DNA from: Methanobacteriota archaeon
GTDB lineage: Archaea > Halobacteriota > Methanomicrobia > Methanomicrobiales > Methanoculleaceae
Assembly (NCBI GenBank): GCA_016841955.1
Contig: JAENYE010000003.1
Location: 1 to 64,000 of the forward strand
DNA: 64,000 nucleotides
Direction: 5' to 3'
Every line of letters starts with the position of its first letter. The stretch's first letter is position 1. Below the pieces are notes generated by a model, which saw nothing but the letters and a program-made list of their open reading frames with translations, made no database searches and was not told the DNA's origin. Below are positions 55,676 to 64,000 of the stretch, piece by piece. Made by a program: the position numbers and the translations under genes.

Positions 55676-56878
55676 ATGATGGAACATGAATACCAGCCGA
55701 TCAGCTTCAAAGACGTCCTGATCGAGATGAAGGACGTCTCCGAGCTGATGGTTGATCTCTCTTACTCCGCGATACTCTTCGACAGTAAAGAGATAGCCCT
55801 CGAGGTGATCAATCTCGAGGAGAGTATGAATAAGCTGGTCTATCAGGCCAGAATTCAGAGCGTTCTTGCCGCGAGAAGGATCGAAGAGGCGGAGGCGATG
55901 AGCGGCATGCTCCAGGTGGCCGAGGCCGCAGAGAGAATTGCGAACTCGGCTTCGGATATAGCAAAACTCATCCTGAAAGACATCCGATTTCCGGCAAAAC
56001 TCAAGCGCGTCTTCCCTGAGGCCGAAGAGATCGTCACCCGGGTTATCGTCAGCCAGGGAAGCGAGCTTGCCGGCCACACGCTCGGCGACCTCAAAGTCCA
56101 GAGCACGACGGGTATGCAGGTGATTGCCATCCGGCGTGGAAAGGGCTGGATCTACGATCCCGACAAGACCACCCGGGTGGAGAGCGGGGATATCCTGATA
56201 TCGCGGGGTCCGGAGGCCGGAGAGGATATCCTCTCCCTGATGGCAGGGTCGGCGGAGCGCCCCCGGGGCGAACCCTCGCACGCGGGTGAGGTCGACGACC
56301 TTGACCGGGCGGTTCAACTGATCATCGAGATGAAGAACCTCTCGGAGCTCTCCGTCGGGCTGGCGTACACCTCCCTCCTTTTCAACAACAAGGAGGTTGC
56401 GCACGAGGTGGTCGCCCTTGATTCGACGCTTGATGATATGCGCTACGACCTGGACCTCTGGATCCTCGAGGCGGCACGAAAGATCGACGATGTGCGCTAC
56501 CTCCGGGGCCTTCTGTACATGTCCTCGTTTGCACAGGCGATCAGCGATTCGGCTCATGCTATCGTGGACGTCCTGCTGCGCGACATCGAGATCCCGCCGG
56601 TCTTCAAGAAGATTGTCCGGGAGTCGGATGAGATCATCACGCGGATACCCGTGGCGGAGTCGTCACCGCTTGTGGGGAGGACCCTCAAGGAGGCGTCGCT
56701 CGGGACGGTGACCGGGATGGTTGTGCTCGCCATCAAGCACGGCGACCGGTGGGTCTACCGCCCGGGAAAGGGTGTCCGACTGGAGAACAGCGATATTATC
56801 ATAGCAAAGGGCAGGCGGGATGGTGAATGCCGGCTGTATGAACTCGCCGGATACGCCGTCGAGATGCCCGAAGAATAA
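55676..56878 (+). CDS. Tandem PhoU-TrkA_C protein, probable regulator of the adjacent transporter
   Basis: 400 residues built of two similar halves. Each starts with a PhoU-like helix pair (DVLIEMKDVSELMVDLSYSAILF and LIIEMKNLSELSVGLAYTSLLF) and ends with a TrkA_C-like beta domain (GMQVIAIRRGKGWIYDPDKT and GMVVLAIKHGDRWVYRPGKG). TrkA_C domains bind nucleotides or ligands and control ion channels. No membrane segment. It follows the MgtE-like gene by 32 bases, so I infer it regulates that transporter. Confidence 0.83.
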   Translation: MMEHEYQPISFKDVLIEMKDVSELMVDLSYSAILFDSKEIALEVINLEESMNKLVYQARIQSVLAARRIEEAEAMSGMLQVAEAAERIANSASDIAKLILKDIRFPAKLKRVFPEAEEIVTRVIVSQGSELAGHTLGDLKVQSTTGMQVIAIRRGKGWIYDPDKTTRVESGDILISRGPEAGEDILSLMAGSAERPRGEPSHAGEVDDLDRAVQLIIEMKNLSELSVGLAYTSLLFNNKEVAHEVVALDSTLDDMRYDLDLWILEAARKIDDVRYLRGLLYMSSFAQAISDSAHAIVDVLLRDIEIPPVFKKIVRESDEIITRIPVAESSPLVGRTLKEASLGTVTGMVVLAIKHGDRWVYRPGKGVRLENSDIIIAKGRRDGECRLYELAGYAVEMPEE

Positions 56879-56892
56879 TTGGGAGAATTACT

Positions 56893-58728
56893 ATGGGAGA
56901 TACGGAAGATACAATCGTTTACCGCCTCGCGGCGAACTGCGATCTCGACGAGGTGGAGGAAGGAAAGACCTATCTGGGGCGGGTGCAGGGTTTTGCCCCG
57001 TTCGGCGTCTTTGTCCAGCTAAACGACCGGGTCAAGGGGCTCGTTCATAAGAGCAACGTGAAGGTGCAGCATACCGAGCGCGATCCGATCATCGTTCACG
57101 TCCTCCAGATCAGGAGCAACGGCAATATCGACCTCGAGGAGGTCACGCCGACCGTCTACCAGACGGAGAACGTGACCAAGAAGACGACGAGCGTGCTTAT
57201 TGCCGATATCGGGAAGAAGATCGGCAGGACGGTGCTGATCGAGGGCGAGGTCGCCCAGATCAAGCAGACGTCGGGGCCGACGATCTTTACGATCGTGGAC
57301 GAGTCGGGCACCGCGAACGCGGCCGCGTTCATCGAGGCGGGCGTCCGTGCCTATCCTTCGGTCGAACTCGGGGATATCGTCGCCCTCACGGGTGAGGTGA
57401 TGCAGCGCAACAACCAGCTCCAGATCGAGGTCGCGTCCATGACGGTCATGGAACCGGAGGATGCGGCGCGGGTCAGGGAGCGTATCGATGCGGCGCTCGA
57501 TGAGCGGGCGGAACCGGTCGACCTCCCGTTCCTCGTGGAGAGCGAGGTTCTTGAAGCCTTGAGACCGCAGATGCGCCGGGTGGCAAAGGAGATCCGGAAA
57601 GCGGTCCTGACGGCGCGGCCGATCATCCTCCGGCACCACGCGGATGCGGACGGCATATGCGCAGCCGTCGCTGTCGAGCAGGCGGTGACCGCGCTGCTCC
57701 GGGAGAGCGGCGGGGACTTCGACGCGGAGTATTTCCTCTTCAAGCGGTCTCCGTCCAAGGCTCCGTTCTATGAGATCGAGGATATCACGCGCGATCTCGA
57801 CTTCGCCCTCAAGGACAACGTCCGCTACGGGCAGAAGATGCCGATGATCCTCCTGATGGACAACGGGTCCACCGAGGAGGATATGCCGTCGCTGAAGGTG
57901 ACCCGGATCTACGGTCTCCCGGTGATGGTCGTGGACCACCACCATCCCGACGAGGTCGTGGACGAGTACCTGATCGGGCACGTCAACCCCTACCACGTGG
58001 GCGGCGATTACGGGATCACGGCCGGGATGCTGGGGACGGAGGTCGCCCGCATGGTCAATCCGGCGGTCGAGAACCAGATCCGGCACCTGCCGGCGATCGC
58101 GGGGGTCGGCGACCGGAGCGAAGCGCCGGAGCGTGCCCGCTACCTCGCGGTGGCCGCGCCCGAGTACTCGGAGGACGACTGCCGCGACATCGCGCTGGCG
58201 CTCGACTACGAGCAGTTCTGGCTCCGGTTCAGCGACGGAAGGGAGATCGTCAAGGATATCCTGAACCTCTCCGGCGATCCCGAACGCCATGAGCGGTTCG
58301 TCGACCTGCTGGTCGAAGAGGCGAACCGGGCGATCGAGGAGCAGATCGAGACCAACATGCCCCACGTCGAGAGCCGGATGCTCCAGAACGGCGCTCACCT
58401 CTTCATGCTCGACGTGGAACTGTTCGCCCACCGGTTCACGTTCCCGCCGCCCGGCAAGACCTCGGGGGAGGTGCACGACCGTCTGGTCCGGCAGCACCCG
58501 GGAGAGCCGGTCGTCACGATCGGGTTCGGGCCGGACTTTGCCGTCCTGCGTTCCCGGGGCGTCATGATGAACATACCCCGGATGGTGCGTGAACTCCATA
58601 GCGAGATCGTCGGCGGCGGGGTGAGCGGCGGCGGTCATCTTGTCGTCGGGAGCATCAAGTTCGTGGAAGGGATGCGCGATGTGGTGCTCGACAACCTGAT
58701 CCGGAAGATTGGTGAAGCACCAATCTGA
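56893..58728 (+). CDS. RecJ-like DHH phosphoesterase with S1 and OB domains
   Basis: 611 residues. An S1-type domain (GRVQGFAPFGVFVQL, about 30-80), an OB/tRNA_anti domain (VLIEGEVAQIKQTSGPTIFTIVDE, about 115-200), then DHH with RHHADADGICAAVA and VDHHHPDEVVDE and a C-terminal DHHA1 part with GGGVSGGGHLVVG. Archaeal relatives act in DNA replication or RNA decay as 5'-3' nucleases. Starts 14 bases after the PhoU-TrkA gene, so possibly co-transcribed. Confidence 0.88.
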   Translation: MGDTEDTIVYRLAANCDLDEVEEGKTYLGRVQGFAPFGVFVQLNDRVKGLVHKSNVKVQHTERDPIIVHVLQIRSNGNIDLEEVTPTVYQTENVTKKTTSVLIADIGKKIGRTVLIEGEVAQIKQTSGPTIFTIVDESGTANAAAFIEAGVRAYPSVELGDIVALTGEVMQRNNQLQIEVASMTVMEPEDAARVRERIDAALDERAEPVDLPFLVESEVLEALRPQMRRVAKEIRKAVLTARPIILRHHADADGICAAVAVEQAVTALLRESGGDFDAEYFLFKRSPSKAPFYEIEDITRDLDFALKDNVRYGQKMPMILLMDNGSTEEDMPSLKVTRIYGLPVMVVDHHHPDEVVDEYLIGHVNPYHVGGDYGITAGMLGTEVARMVNPAVENQIRHLPAIAGVGDRSEAPERARYLAVAAPEYSEDDCRDIALALDYEQFWLRFSDGREIVKDILNLSGDPERHERFVDLLVEEANRAIEEQIETNMPHVESRMLQNGAHLFMLDVELFAHRFTFPPPGKTSGEVHDRLVRQHPGEPVVTIGFGPDFAVLRSRGVMMNIPRMVRELHSEIVGGGVSGGGHLVVGSIKFVEGMRDVVLDNLIRKIGEAPI

Positions 58729-58950
58729 TCGCTACTTCTTTCTCGCCGGTATTACGGCTGGGTTACTGTCTGTTTGAGGACCGCAGGCGGGGATCCGCGC
58801 CCCGGCCCGGCCACGGTAAAGGGCCTTCCGGGTGCCGAGGTGGAACCGCCGTATCGTTTTTGGATGTTTGCCGCTGTGTAACGTGTATGGCACCGCCACA
58901 TTGTGAGGCAGTACCAGGTAATTTACCGATGGTACGATTTTGACAACGAC

Positions 58951-58963
58951 CGAAATATAAAAA
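58951..58963 (+). promoter_or_regulatory. Strong TATA box of sequon-rich protein gene
   Basis: CGAAATATAAAAA is 27-39 bases before ATG 58990, with a purine-rich BRE-like upstream sequence; transcription would start just before the ATG. Confidence 0.6.
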
Positions 58964-58989
58964 TACAGTTATGCCAAATCGGAGTCCTC

Positions 58990-59538
58990 ATGGTAGGAAA
59001 CCGATGGACATGGAGAGGACTTCTGGTCGTGCTGCTTGTGGCGGCAGCGGCCAGTGCGTTCCCCGTAGCGGCCCAGAGCGCGGCATCTGCGGAACCCCTG
59101 ACCTGGACCCTCCCTCCGACACCCGACGAGACCCCTGAGGAGACTCCGGAAGAGACCCTGACGGAGACCCCTGTGGAGACCCTGGAGGACGAAAACCCTG
59201 TGGAAACCCTGGAGGACGAAACCCCGGTAGAGACCCTGAACGAAACTACCAACGAAACGACTAACGAGACTATCAACGAGACAACTAATGAGAGTATCAA
59301 CGAGACAACTAACGAGACGGCCAACGAGACAACTAACGAGACCGCCCCTCCCGTCGTAATCGGGACGGATGAGGTGACGGCCGAGGCGACAACGGCTGGT
59401 CTGCCGACGTTCACGCCGATACAGGCAGCCCAGGTTAACGCAAGCCCGACACCGGCAGCCCCTCTCTCGCTCATCGGCGTCATCCTGGCCGTTGCAGTCG
59501 CCGGGCTCCTTGTCGTGATCCGGAGGAGCAGGAAGTGA
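58990..59538 (+). CDS. Sequon-rich surface protein with membrane anchor
   Basis: 182 residues. N-terminal signal sequence (RGLLVVLLVAAAASAFPVAAQ), a linker of PETPEET units, then a run of NETT/NETI/NESI/NETA tetrapeptides: nine N-x-T/S sequons within about 45 residues. The C-terminus (PLSLIGVILAVAVAGLLVVIRRSRK) is a membrane anchor. Probably an N-glycosylated cell-surface mucin-like protein, perhaps a target of the glycan system at 4-18 kb. No PGF motif seen. Function unknown. Confidence 0.8.
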   Translation: MVGNRWTWRGLLVVLLVAAAASAFPVAAQSAASAEPLTWTLPPTPDETPEETPEETLTETPVETLEDENPVETLEDETPVETLNETTNETTNETINETTNESINETTNETANETTNETAPPVVIGTDEVTAEATTAGLPTFTPIQAAQVNASPTPAAPLSLIGVILAVAVAGLLVVIRRSRK

Positions 59539-59735
59539 TGGTGGGACAGCGGGCGACCCCGACAGAAGCGGTGAGAGCAGCAACCGGAGCATGAGGCCGG
59601 CCCCCACACCGGGCGGCGACGGGGGACATCGGGGGTGGCCCCCTATCTCCCCGGTATCTGCGCTGGACATGACCGTTCACGCTGTCCGGGTTGCAGATCA
59701 TGCTCCTCACCCTACCGATCGAAACGCCGATGCCC

Positions 59736-59758
59736 ATTTATATACAACGATTTGTATA
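59736..59758 (+). promoter_or_regulatory. Upstream TATA box with 7-bp inverted repeat
   Basis: ATTTATATAC overlaps TATACAA-CGAT-TTGTATA (arms 59741-59747 and 59752-59758, exact). A repressor bound here would block this promoter. Confidence 0.45.
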
Positions 59759-59793
59759 CTCCTCGTACGATTATACAGTTGCAAATGGGCAGG

Positions 59794-59803
59794 TTTATAT
59801 ATT
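59794..59803 (+). promoter_or_regulatory. Proximal TATA box for the DUF7123-like gene
   Basis: TTTATATATT, 41-50 bases before ATG 59844; GAGGGA at 59831-59836 is a good ribosome-binding site. Confidence 0.55.
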
Positions 59804-59843
59804 GATCTGGACAAAAAGCACTTGCTCACGAGGGAATCAGTCG

Positions 59844-60095
59844 ATGTCGACAAAGGACCGTATCAAAGAGAAATATAGCGATACCCAGCGAAAGATCCTG
59901 TACCACCTCAAATCCGGGTTGAGAGCGGGCAAATCCTACTTCAAATCCAAGTATATCGCAACCGATCTTGGCCTTTCCGCGAAAGAGGTCGGTATCAACC
60001 TTGCCATCCTCTCGGAGATCTGCGATGAACTGGATATCAGGCGCTGGAGTTACTCGAACAGTACGACGTGGCGCGTCACCTCCCGTGCATCATAA
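59844..60095 (+). CDS. Small HTH-type protein, DUF7123-like
   Basis: 83 residues: STKDRIKEKYSDTQRKILYHL, then FKSKYIATDLGLSAKEVGINLAIL as a helix-turn-helix. The family seems conserved in haloarchaea and methanogens (recalled, not searched). Likely DNA-binding regulator; the palindrome 100 bases upstream could be its operator. ATG 59844 with GAGGGA upstream; the frame is open to 59691. Confidence 0.68.
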   Translation: MSTKDRIKEKYSDTQRKILYHLKSGLRAGKSYFKSKYIATDLGLSAKEVGINLAILSEICDELDIRRWSYSNSTTWRVTSRAS

Positions 60096-60124
60096 TTTTA
60101 TCCTGGAACGCTCTATTTTACGGC

Positions 60125-60310
60125 ATGAAGATCATCGAGTTCGAAGCACCCGTCGAGTTTGTGGCCACCATCAACGACCACAAAGACTGCCTCATGTCCC
60201 AGGACAAGAGCCATGAGAATCCGGATGTGCTCTGGTTCAACATCGATGTCCCCAAGGGGCATGGCGTACGGGCCGGAGATCGGGTCAGGGTCACCGTCGA
60301 AAAGATCTGA
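60125..60310 (+). CDS. Small acidic protein of unknown function
   Basis: 61 residues: KIIEFEAPVEFVATINDHKD and GVRAGDRVRVTVEKI, resembling a small beta-barrel domain. A TATA-like CATAATTTTATCC at 60089-60101 is suitably spaced for a leaderless mRNA. No family recognised; similar codon use to neighbours. Confidence 0.55.
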   Translation: MKIIEFEAPVEFVATINDHKDCLMSQDKSHENPDVLWFNIDVPKGHGVRAGDRVRVTVEKI

Positions 60311-60408
60311 ATCCGGGATCGTCGTGGCCGGCCCGGGTCGTGGGGGAGGGGATCGGCCACCGGAGCAGCATCACACCACGGTCGCTTGCACAGGGCATGC
60401 CCGCGGCT

Positions 60409-61008
60409 TCAGTCGAGGGGAGTCGACAGGTACCCGGGGAGCGTCTCCAGGGTGATACGATATGAATCGATCTCATCCACGCTGACGATGAGGTAGAAGT
60501 CCTTTCCTCCCCTCTCGACGTTTTTGACGATGCTGCCCGGATAGCGCAGGTCGGCCCCCTCCACGATAGTTCCGCTCTCCAGCTCCACAAGTGCCATCCG
60601 AAAGTGCGCCGCCTCGGGCCTTATCGTTGCAGAGACACTGCAGTTAAGCCTCCATACCGCGTACGGCACGTGGAATGCCTCGGTGATGCCTCCTCGTCCC
60701 TCCTCGATGTAGGCGAACGGGATGATGCCCCGGGTCTCCTGCCAGGGCGGGTCGGAACCTCCGTAGAGCGTGAGGTTGGCAGGGAGGCGACAGCAGGGGT
60801 AATCCCAGATATTGGTCACATAGGAGAGCCTGGCGGGTTCGAGCGGCACGGGCGATGTCGGGACGGGGGCAGCGGTGATGGGAGGTGTCGGGGCGGGGCT
60901 CTCCGGAATCTCCGGCCCGGCCTCCGTTACGGGCGGACGAAATACCAGTGCTATTACGGAGACAATGATCAGGGCGGCAAGAATGGTGAAGACGTCGCCT
61001 TTATCCAC
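60409..61008 (-). CDS. Membrane-anchored extracellular protein of unknown function
   Basis: 199 residues. N-terminal anchor (VFTILAALIIVSVIALVF), a Pro/Thr/Ala-rich linker (about 30-57), then a soluble domain of mostly beta strands with a WDYPCCRLPANLTLYGG segment. No family recognised. Probably exposed on the outside. Monocistronic; divergent from the 86-residue gene at 61192. Confidence 0.6.
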   Translation of the reverse strand: MDKGDVFTILAALIIVSVIALVFRPPVTEAGPEIPESPAPTPPITAAPVPTSPVPLEPARLSYVTNIWDYPCCRLPANLTLYGGSDPPWQETRGIIPFAYIEEGRGGITEAFHVPYAVWRLNCSVSATIRPEAAHFRMALVELESGTIVEGADLRYPGSIVKNVERGGKDFYLIVSVDEIDSYRITLETLPGYLSTPLD

Positions 61009-61191
61009 AGTTTTAGAGGGATTTACAAGGTAAAAAGTCCTTCGGGTTTGACTTCGTATTCCCGCCCGCAGACAGTCGAAGATCGCCGTCCGGGGTCTGA
61101 GTTACCCCAGTTTCTGCGCGTTTCCCCTCTCAGGTGAGATTCTAAAACGGAACCGTTAATATGAAGCCGGGACCACCGTCCTGATGAGAGC

Positions 61192-61452
61192 ATGGAAATC
61201 ACTGAGGTGCGCACGTGGGTGATGTTTTATCTTCTCTCGTTCGTGGTGCTCCTTGTAGCGATCTTCATCACAACCCAGAACGACAGCCAGCTCTGGATCA
61301 GTCTCATGCTCATCATCATCGTCGTCGGCGTAAACTTCTACCTGCTCTTCTCCGAGTTGAAGCGCTACCAGGCCAGGAAGGCCTTCATGCGCCGGATGTC
61401 GAAGTTCGACGACACCGAGACGGATACGGACTCTTCCGGCTACCGCTGGTAA
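61192..61452 (+). CDS. Small two-span membrane protein
   Basis: 86 residues with hydrophobic segments at about 9-26 and 34-53 and a charged tail (KRYQARKAFMRRMSKFDDTE). No family recognised. Its stop lies just before the end of the convergent cheR gene (3 bases apart). Confidence 0.6.
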   Translation: MEITEVRTWVMFYLLSFVVLLVAIFITTQNDSQLWISLMLIIIVVGVNFYLLFSELKRYQARKAFMRRMSKFDDTETDTDSSGYRW

Positions 61453-61455
61453 CAT

Positions 61456-62268
61456 TCAATCGGTACGCCCGCGTTGCGCGGCCTTCCGCAGTATCTTCTG
61501 CATGACGTTGTACGACGTAAAGAGGTGCTCCACTTCTCTTGCCAGGTACTCGGTCTTGCCCATGACATAGTAGCCGTCGACGGCAAGTGCAGAGTAAAAA
61601 AGGTGCGTAAGATCGTTCTTCTGCTTCTCGGTAAAGTAAATGGTGACGTTTCGGCAGGTGACGGCGTCGAGGTACCGCGCCGCGGGAATGCCCGACATCA
61701 GGTCGTGCTGCCGAAACTTAACGAGTTCCTTGATGTGGGGGCGGACCTCGAAGGTACCGTCATCGTGGCTGATGAAGTGCTTCCGGATTCTCTTCTCGTC
61801 CACATTCTCGAGCGCCTTTCTGTCATAGATCCCGGCTATGGCTTTCTGCAGCACCACGGCGTCGATATCGGTCGCGTATATCGTTACGCGGACATTTTTA
61901 TGGAGCGTCATCAGTTCATGCACGAGGATGGCGATCGAGTAGGGTTCTTCACCCGTGGCGCAGCCGGCACACCAGATCCTGATCGACCCCCTGCGACGGG
62001 CGAGATCCGGCAGTATCTCCCGCCGTATCACTTCGAAGACTTCCGGGTCCCGGAAAAATTTGGTGACGTTGATGGTGAGAGCGTTGCGGAGCAGGTCGAG
62101 TTCCTGTGGATTTGCGAGGAGATACTTATGGTAAGCCTCGAAATCTTCGGTGTTTGTCAGGCGCATCCGGGAGAGGATGCGACGTTTGATGTAGTCCTCC
62201 TTGTAGTTTGAGCACTTGATCCGGACCAGTTTCTCGATGGTCTTCTGGAGCGATATAAATTCGTCCAT
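61456..62268 (-). CDS. cheR: Chemotaxis protein methyltransferase CheR
   Basis: 270 residues. N-terminal helical domain, then SAM-binding GCATGEEPYSIAI and the RNVTIYFTEKQK motif. Methylates glutamates on chemoreceptors. Last gene of the mcp-cheW-cheR run, 28 bases after cheW. Confidence 0.93.
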   Translation of the reverse strand: MDEFISLQKTIEKLVRIKCSNYKEDYIKRRILSRMRLTNTEDFEAYHKYLLANPQELDLLRNALTINVTKFFRDPEVFEVIRREILPDLARRRGSIRIWCAGCATGEEPYSIAILVHELMTLHKNVRVTIYATDIDAVVLQKAIAGIYDRKALENVDEKRIRKHFISHDDGTFEVRPHIKELVKFRQHDLMSGIPAARYLDAVTCRNVTIYFTEKQKNDLTHLFYSALAVDGYYVMGKTEYLAREVEHLFTSYNVMQKILRKAAQRGRTD

Positions 62269-62296
62269 GGGATAATCTACTCTCGCCGGAGTTGAT

Positions 62297-62776
62297 TTAC
62301 TGGGTGTTCTGGTAGTATCCGAGGTCGCTGATCACTTTCTGGATGTCGAGCCAGATGATAAGGGTCTTTGTTTTCTCGTCTTCTTCGTCCCCTATCTTGA
62401 TGATCGCTTTGACGTAACCGCTGATGGATGACGTGATATCGTCACTGATACGTTCGATCTGCTCGTTATTGATTGAAATAACGCTGTGGACGTCATCCAC
62501 GATAATCCCTACGTTCGACCCGCTTGCCACATCCGGCATCAAAACGACGATCTTCCTGTTCTCGGCCTCCGCGGATGCAGGGAGCCCGAGGAGGTCCCTG
62601 AGGTCGATGATGTTCGTGATCTCGCCTCGCAGGTTGATGATGCCCGCGAGGTATTCGGGAGCACGAGGAAGGGGAGTGATCGGCATCATCTCCACGATCT
62701 CCCGTGCTATCTGGATGTCCAGTGCGTAGTGCTCCTCCCCGAGCTGGAACTCTACCACGTCTACGGATGCTGCCAT
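62297..62776 (-). CDS. cheW: Chemotaxis coupling protein CheW
   Basis: 159 residues, SH3-like CheW domain: VVEFQLGEEHYALDI, LPRAPEYLAGIINLRGEITNIIDLRDLLG. Couples receptors to CheA. It lies 12 bases after the receptor gene. Confidence 0.93.
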   Translation of the reverse strand: MAASVDVVEFQLGEEHYALDIQIAREIVEMMPITPLPRAPEYLAGIINLRGEITNIIDLRDLLGLPASAEAENRKIVVLMPDVASGSNVGIIVDDVHSVISINNEQIERISDDITSSISGYVKAIIKIGDEEDEKTKTLIIWLDIQKVISDLGYYQNTQ

Positions 62777-62788
62777 CGTCTCCTCCTT

Positions 62789-64000
62789 TTAGTTGATCTT
62801 GAACTGCTTCATTACCGACTGGAGCTGTTCGGCCATACCTGCCAGTTCGTGAGATGCGCTACCGACCTCTTCGGTCGATGCGCTGACCTCTTCCGCGAGT
62901 GCCGCCATATCCTCGGTGCGGTCCAGGCTCTCCTTGGTCATGTGGGTGGACTCGTCCATCTTCTGCATGACGTTGTTGGTGGAGCCTGCCTGGTCCTCGG
63001 TGGCCTTTGTTATCTCGGTGATACCGTGGGCGACCACTTCCACACTGCTGACGATCCGGTTTAAGCCCACGATGACCTTGTTGACGCTCTCGATGCCCGC
63101 CTGGATCTCCTGGTGGGACGCCTGCATCGAGCCTGTGGTCTTTTCGGTGCTTGCCTGGATCGTCCGGATCAGGTCTTCGATATCCTGGCTCGCCCGTTTG
63201 GATTCCCCGGCAAGGTTTCTGATCTCGCCTGCGACCACGGCAAACCCGCGGCCGTGCTCCCCGGCACGGGCGGCCTCGATTGCGGCGTTCAGCGCAAGGA
63301 GGTTGGTCTGGTTCGCGATGTCGGCGATCAACTTGACGATGTTGTTGATCTCCCGCATCTGGTTGTTGAGGGTGCTGATCTCATCCACGGTCTGTTTGGA
63401 GATCTCCTCGACGAGCTGCATCTTTTTCGCCGCGACTTCGCCGAGCGAGGCCGCATCGTTCCCTTCCTTCGACGCCTTCGAGGCCTGCTCCATGACCTCC
63501 TGCGATGTGCTTGCGATCTCCTCGATGGATGCCGAGAGGTCGTTGACATCCGTCCCGATCTCCTCGATCTTCTCGAGCTGGTGTCGTGCATCCTCCGACG
63601 ACTGCTGCGTCGAGGCGGCGACCTGCTCCGTGGCCCTGATGATCTCTTCGGTACTCTTGCTGACCTCTTTCGTCGTCATATCCACCTGGTGGGCCGCTTT
63701 TGCCACGTCGGCGAGGAGCGTGCGGATGGCGGTCAGCGAGACGTTGTAATCGCTCTTCACCTTCTGGAGAGGATCGCTGGTCTCTGCGTCCACGAACGCC
63801 GTCAGGTCGCCCTTTGCCATGGCGGCGAGTGCGGTTCCGAGTTCTTCGGCGCTTTGGGCAAGTCTCTCGCCCTCCTGCTTTGCGGTCTCCATCAGGTCCC
63901 GGATCTGGTCCTCCCTCTCCCGCTGCTCGGTCCAGTCGTTCCAGACGTAAAAGGCCATTTCGATATCGCCGTTTGCATCCAGGATCGGGATGGCGTTCAA
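62789..64000 (-). CDS. Methyl-accepting chemotaxis protein, partial
   Basis: At least 403 residues; the start lies beyond the window. The visible part begins with the end of a PAS-like domain ([20 protein letters not shown]), a helical linker with a HAMP-like segment ([14 protein letters not shown]), then the signalling domain with the conserved tip [35 protein letters not shown]. No transmembrane segment is seen here, so it may be a soluble receptor. Followed by cheW and cheR. Confidence 0.9.
   Translation of the reverse strand: MNAIPILDANGDIEMAFYVWNDWTEQREREDQIRDLMETAKQEGERLAQSAEELGTALAAMAKGDLTAFVDAETSDPLQKVKSDYNVSLTAIRTLLADVAKAAHQVDMTTKEVSKSTEEIIRATEQVAASTQQSSEDARHQLEKIEEIGTDVNDLSASIEEIASTSQEVMEQASKASKEGNDAASLGEVAAKKMQLVEEISKQTVDEISTLNNQMREINNIVKLIADIANQTNLLALNAAIEAARAGEHGRGFAVVAGEIRNLAGESKRASQDIEDLIRTIQASTEKTTGSMQASHQEIQAGIESVNKVIVGLNRIVSSVEVVAHGITEITKATEDQAGSTNNVMQKMDESTHMTKESLDRTEDMAALAEEVSASTEEVGSASHELAGMAEQLQSVMKQFKIN

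Larger units (their letters stand above)
59539..59843. other. Intergenic region with tandem promoters
   Basis: First 180 bases: GC-rich, no gene seen. The last 110 bases carry two TATA boxes (59736-59744 and 59794-59803) and the inverted repeat at 59741-59758. Confidence 0.5.

Overview
The window is archaeal and almost certainly from a methanogen of the Methanomicrobiales, most like Methanoculleus. That genus is an inference from gene content, high GC and coding style; no database was searched. The signs are a methanofuran-biosynthesis gene (MfnB), topoisomerase VI A and B, a CDC48 ATPase with Hsp20, a class V fructose-1,6-bisphosphatase, an archaeal NMN adenylyltransferase, an LSm protein, a class II HisRS, archaeal TATA boxes 25-30 bases before many starts, and frequent ATGA or TAATG gene overlaps.

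Layout. 0.2-3.4 kb: two PP-loop sulfur-chemistry genes (thiI, larE-like) diverging from a pair of conserved archaeal genes. 3.7-18.9 kb: a surface-glycan locus. It holds a flippase; sugar-nucleotide genes for a UDP-ManNAc(3NAc)-uronate type sugar (Gfo/Idh/MocA dehydrogenase, WecC, WecB, DegT aminotransferase, epimerase, hexapeptide acyltransferase); several glycosyltransferases; a 22-codon remnant that looks like the start of asparagine synthetase; and an AT-rich three-gene minus-strand cassette (GpsA-like dehydrogenase, NTP-transferase, CDP-glycerol glycerophosphotransferase-like) that resembles a teichoic-acid pathway. 19-30 kb: HAD phosphatase, cyclase, top6A/top6B/hisS, larB, NMNAT, a coiled-coil protein, a MATE exporter. 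30-43 kb: YchF-like GTPase, pyruvate-kinase C-domain protein, DUF92 protein, valS, tmk, a HisA-related protein, mfnB, guaB, then an ArsR-like regulator with an Hsp20-like protein. 43-49.6 kb: HTH and LSm genes, class V FBPase, hsp20-cdc48 operon, a cyclo-ligase, a frameshifted carboxymuconolactone-decarboxylase gene. 49.8-58.7 kb: thiC, a radical SAM activase, a UPF0200/TIM-barrel/RNase Z operon, an MgtE-like transporter with a tandem PhoU-TrkA_C protein, and a RecJ-like DHH protein. 58.9-64 kb: a sequon-rich surface protein, small regulators and membrane proteins, and the start of a chemotaxis operon (mcp-cheW-cheR).

The long gene-free stretches (start of window, 29.8-30.2, 33.5-34.2, 42.7-43.2, 49.6-49.9 kb) share several families of hairpin-rich repeats: GC-rich hairpins with a common downstream tail, CTCACGCGAAG inverted repeats, and GAGCACC-GGTGC hairpin modules. 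The two most noteworthy signals are the teichoic-acid-like cassette in an archaeon and these interleaved non-coding repeats.
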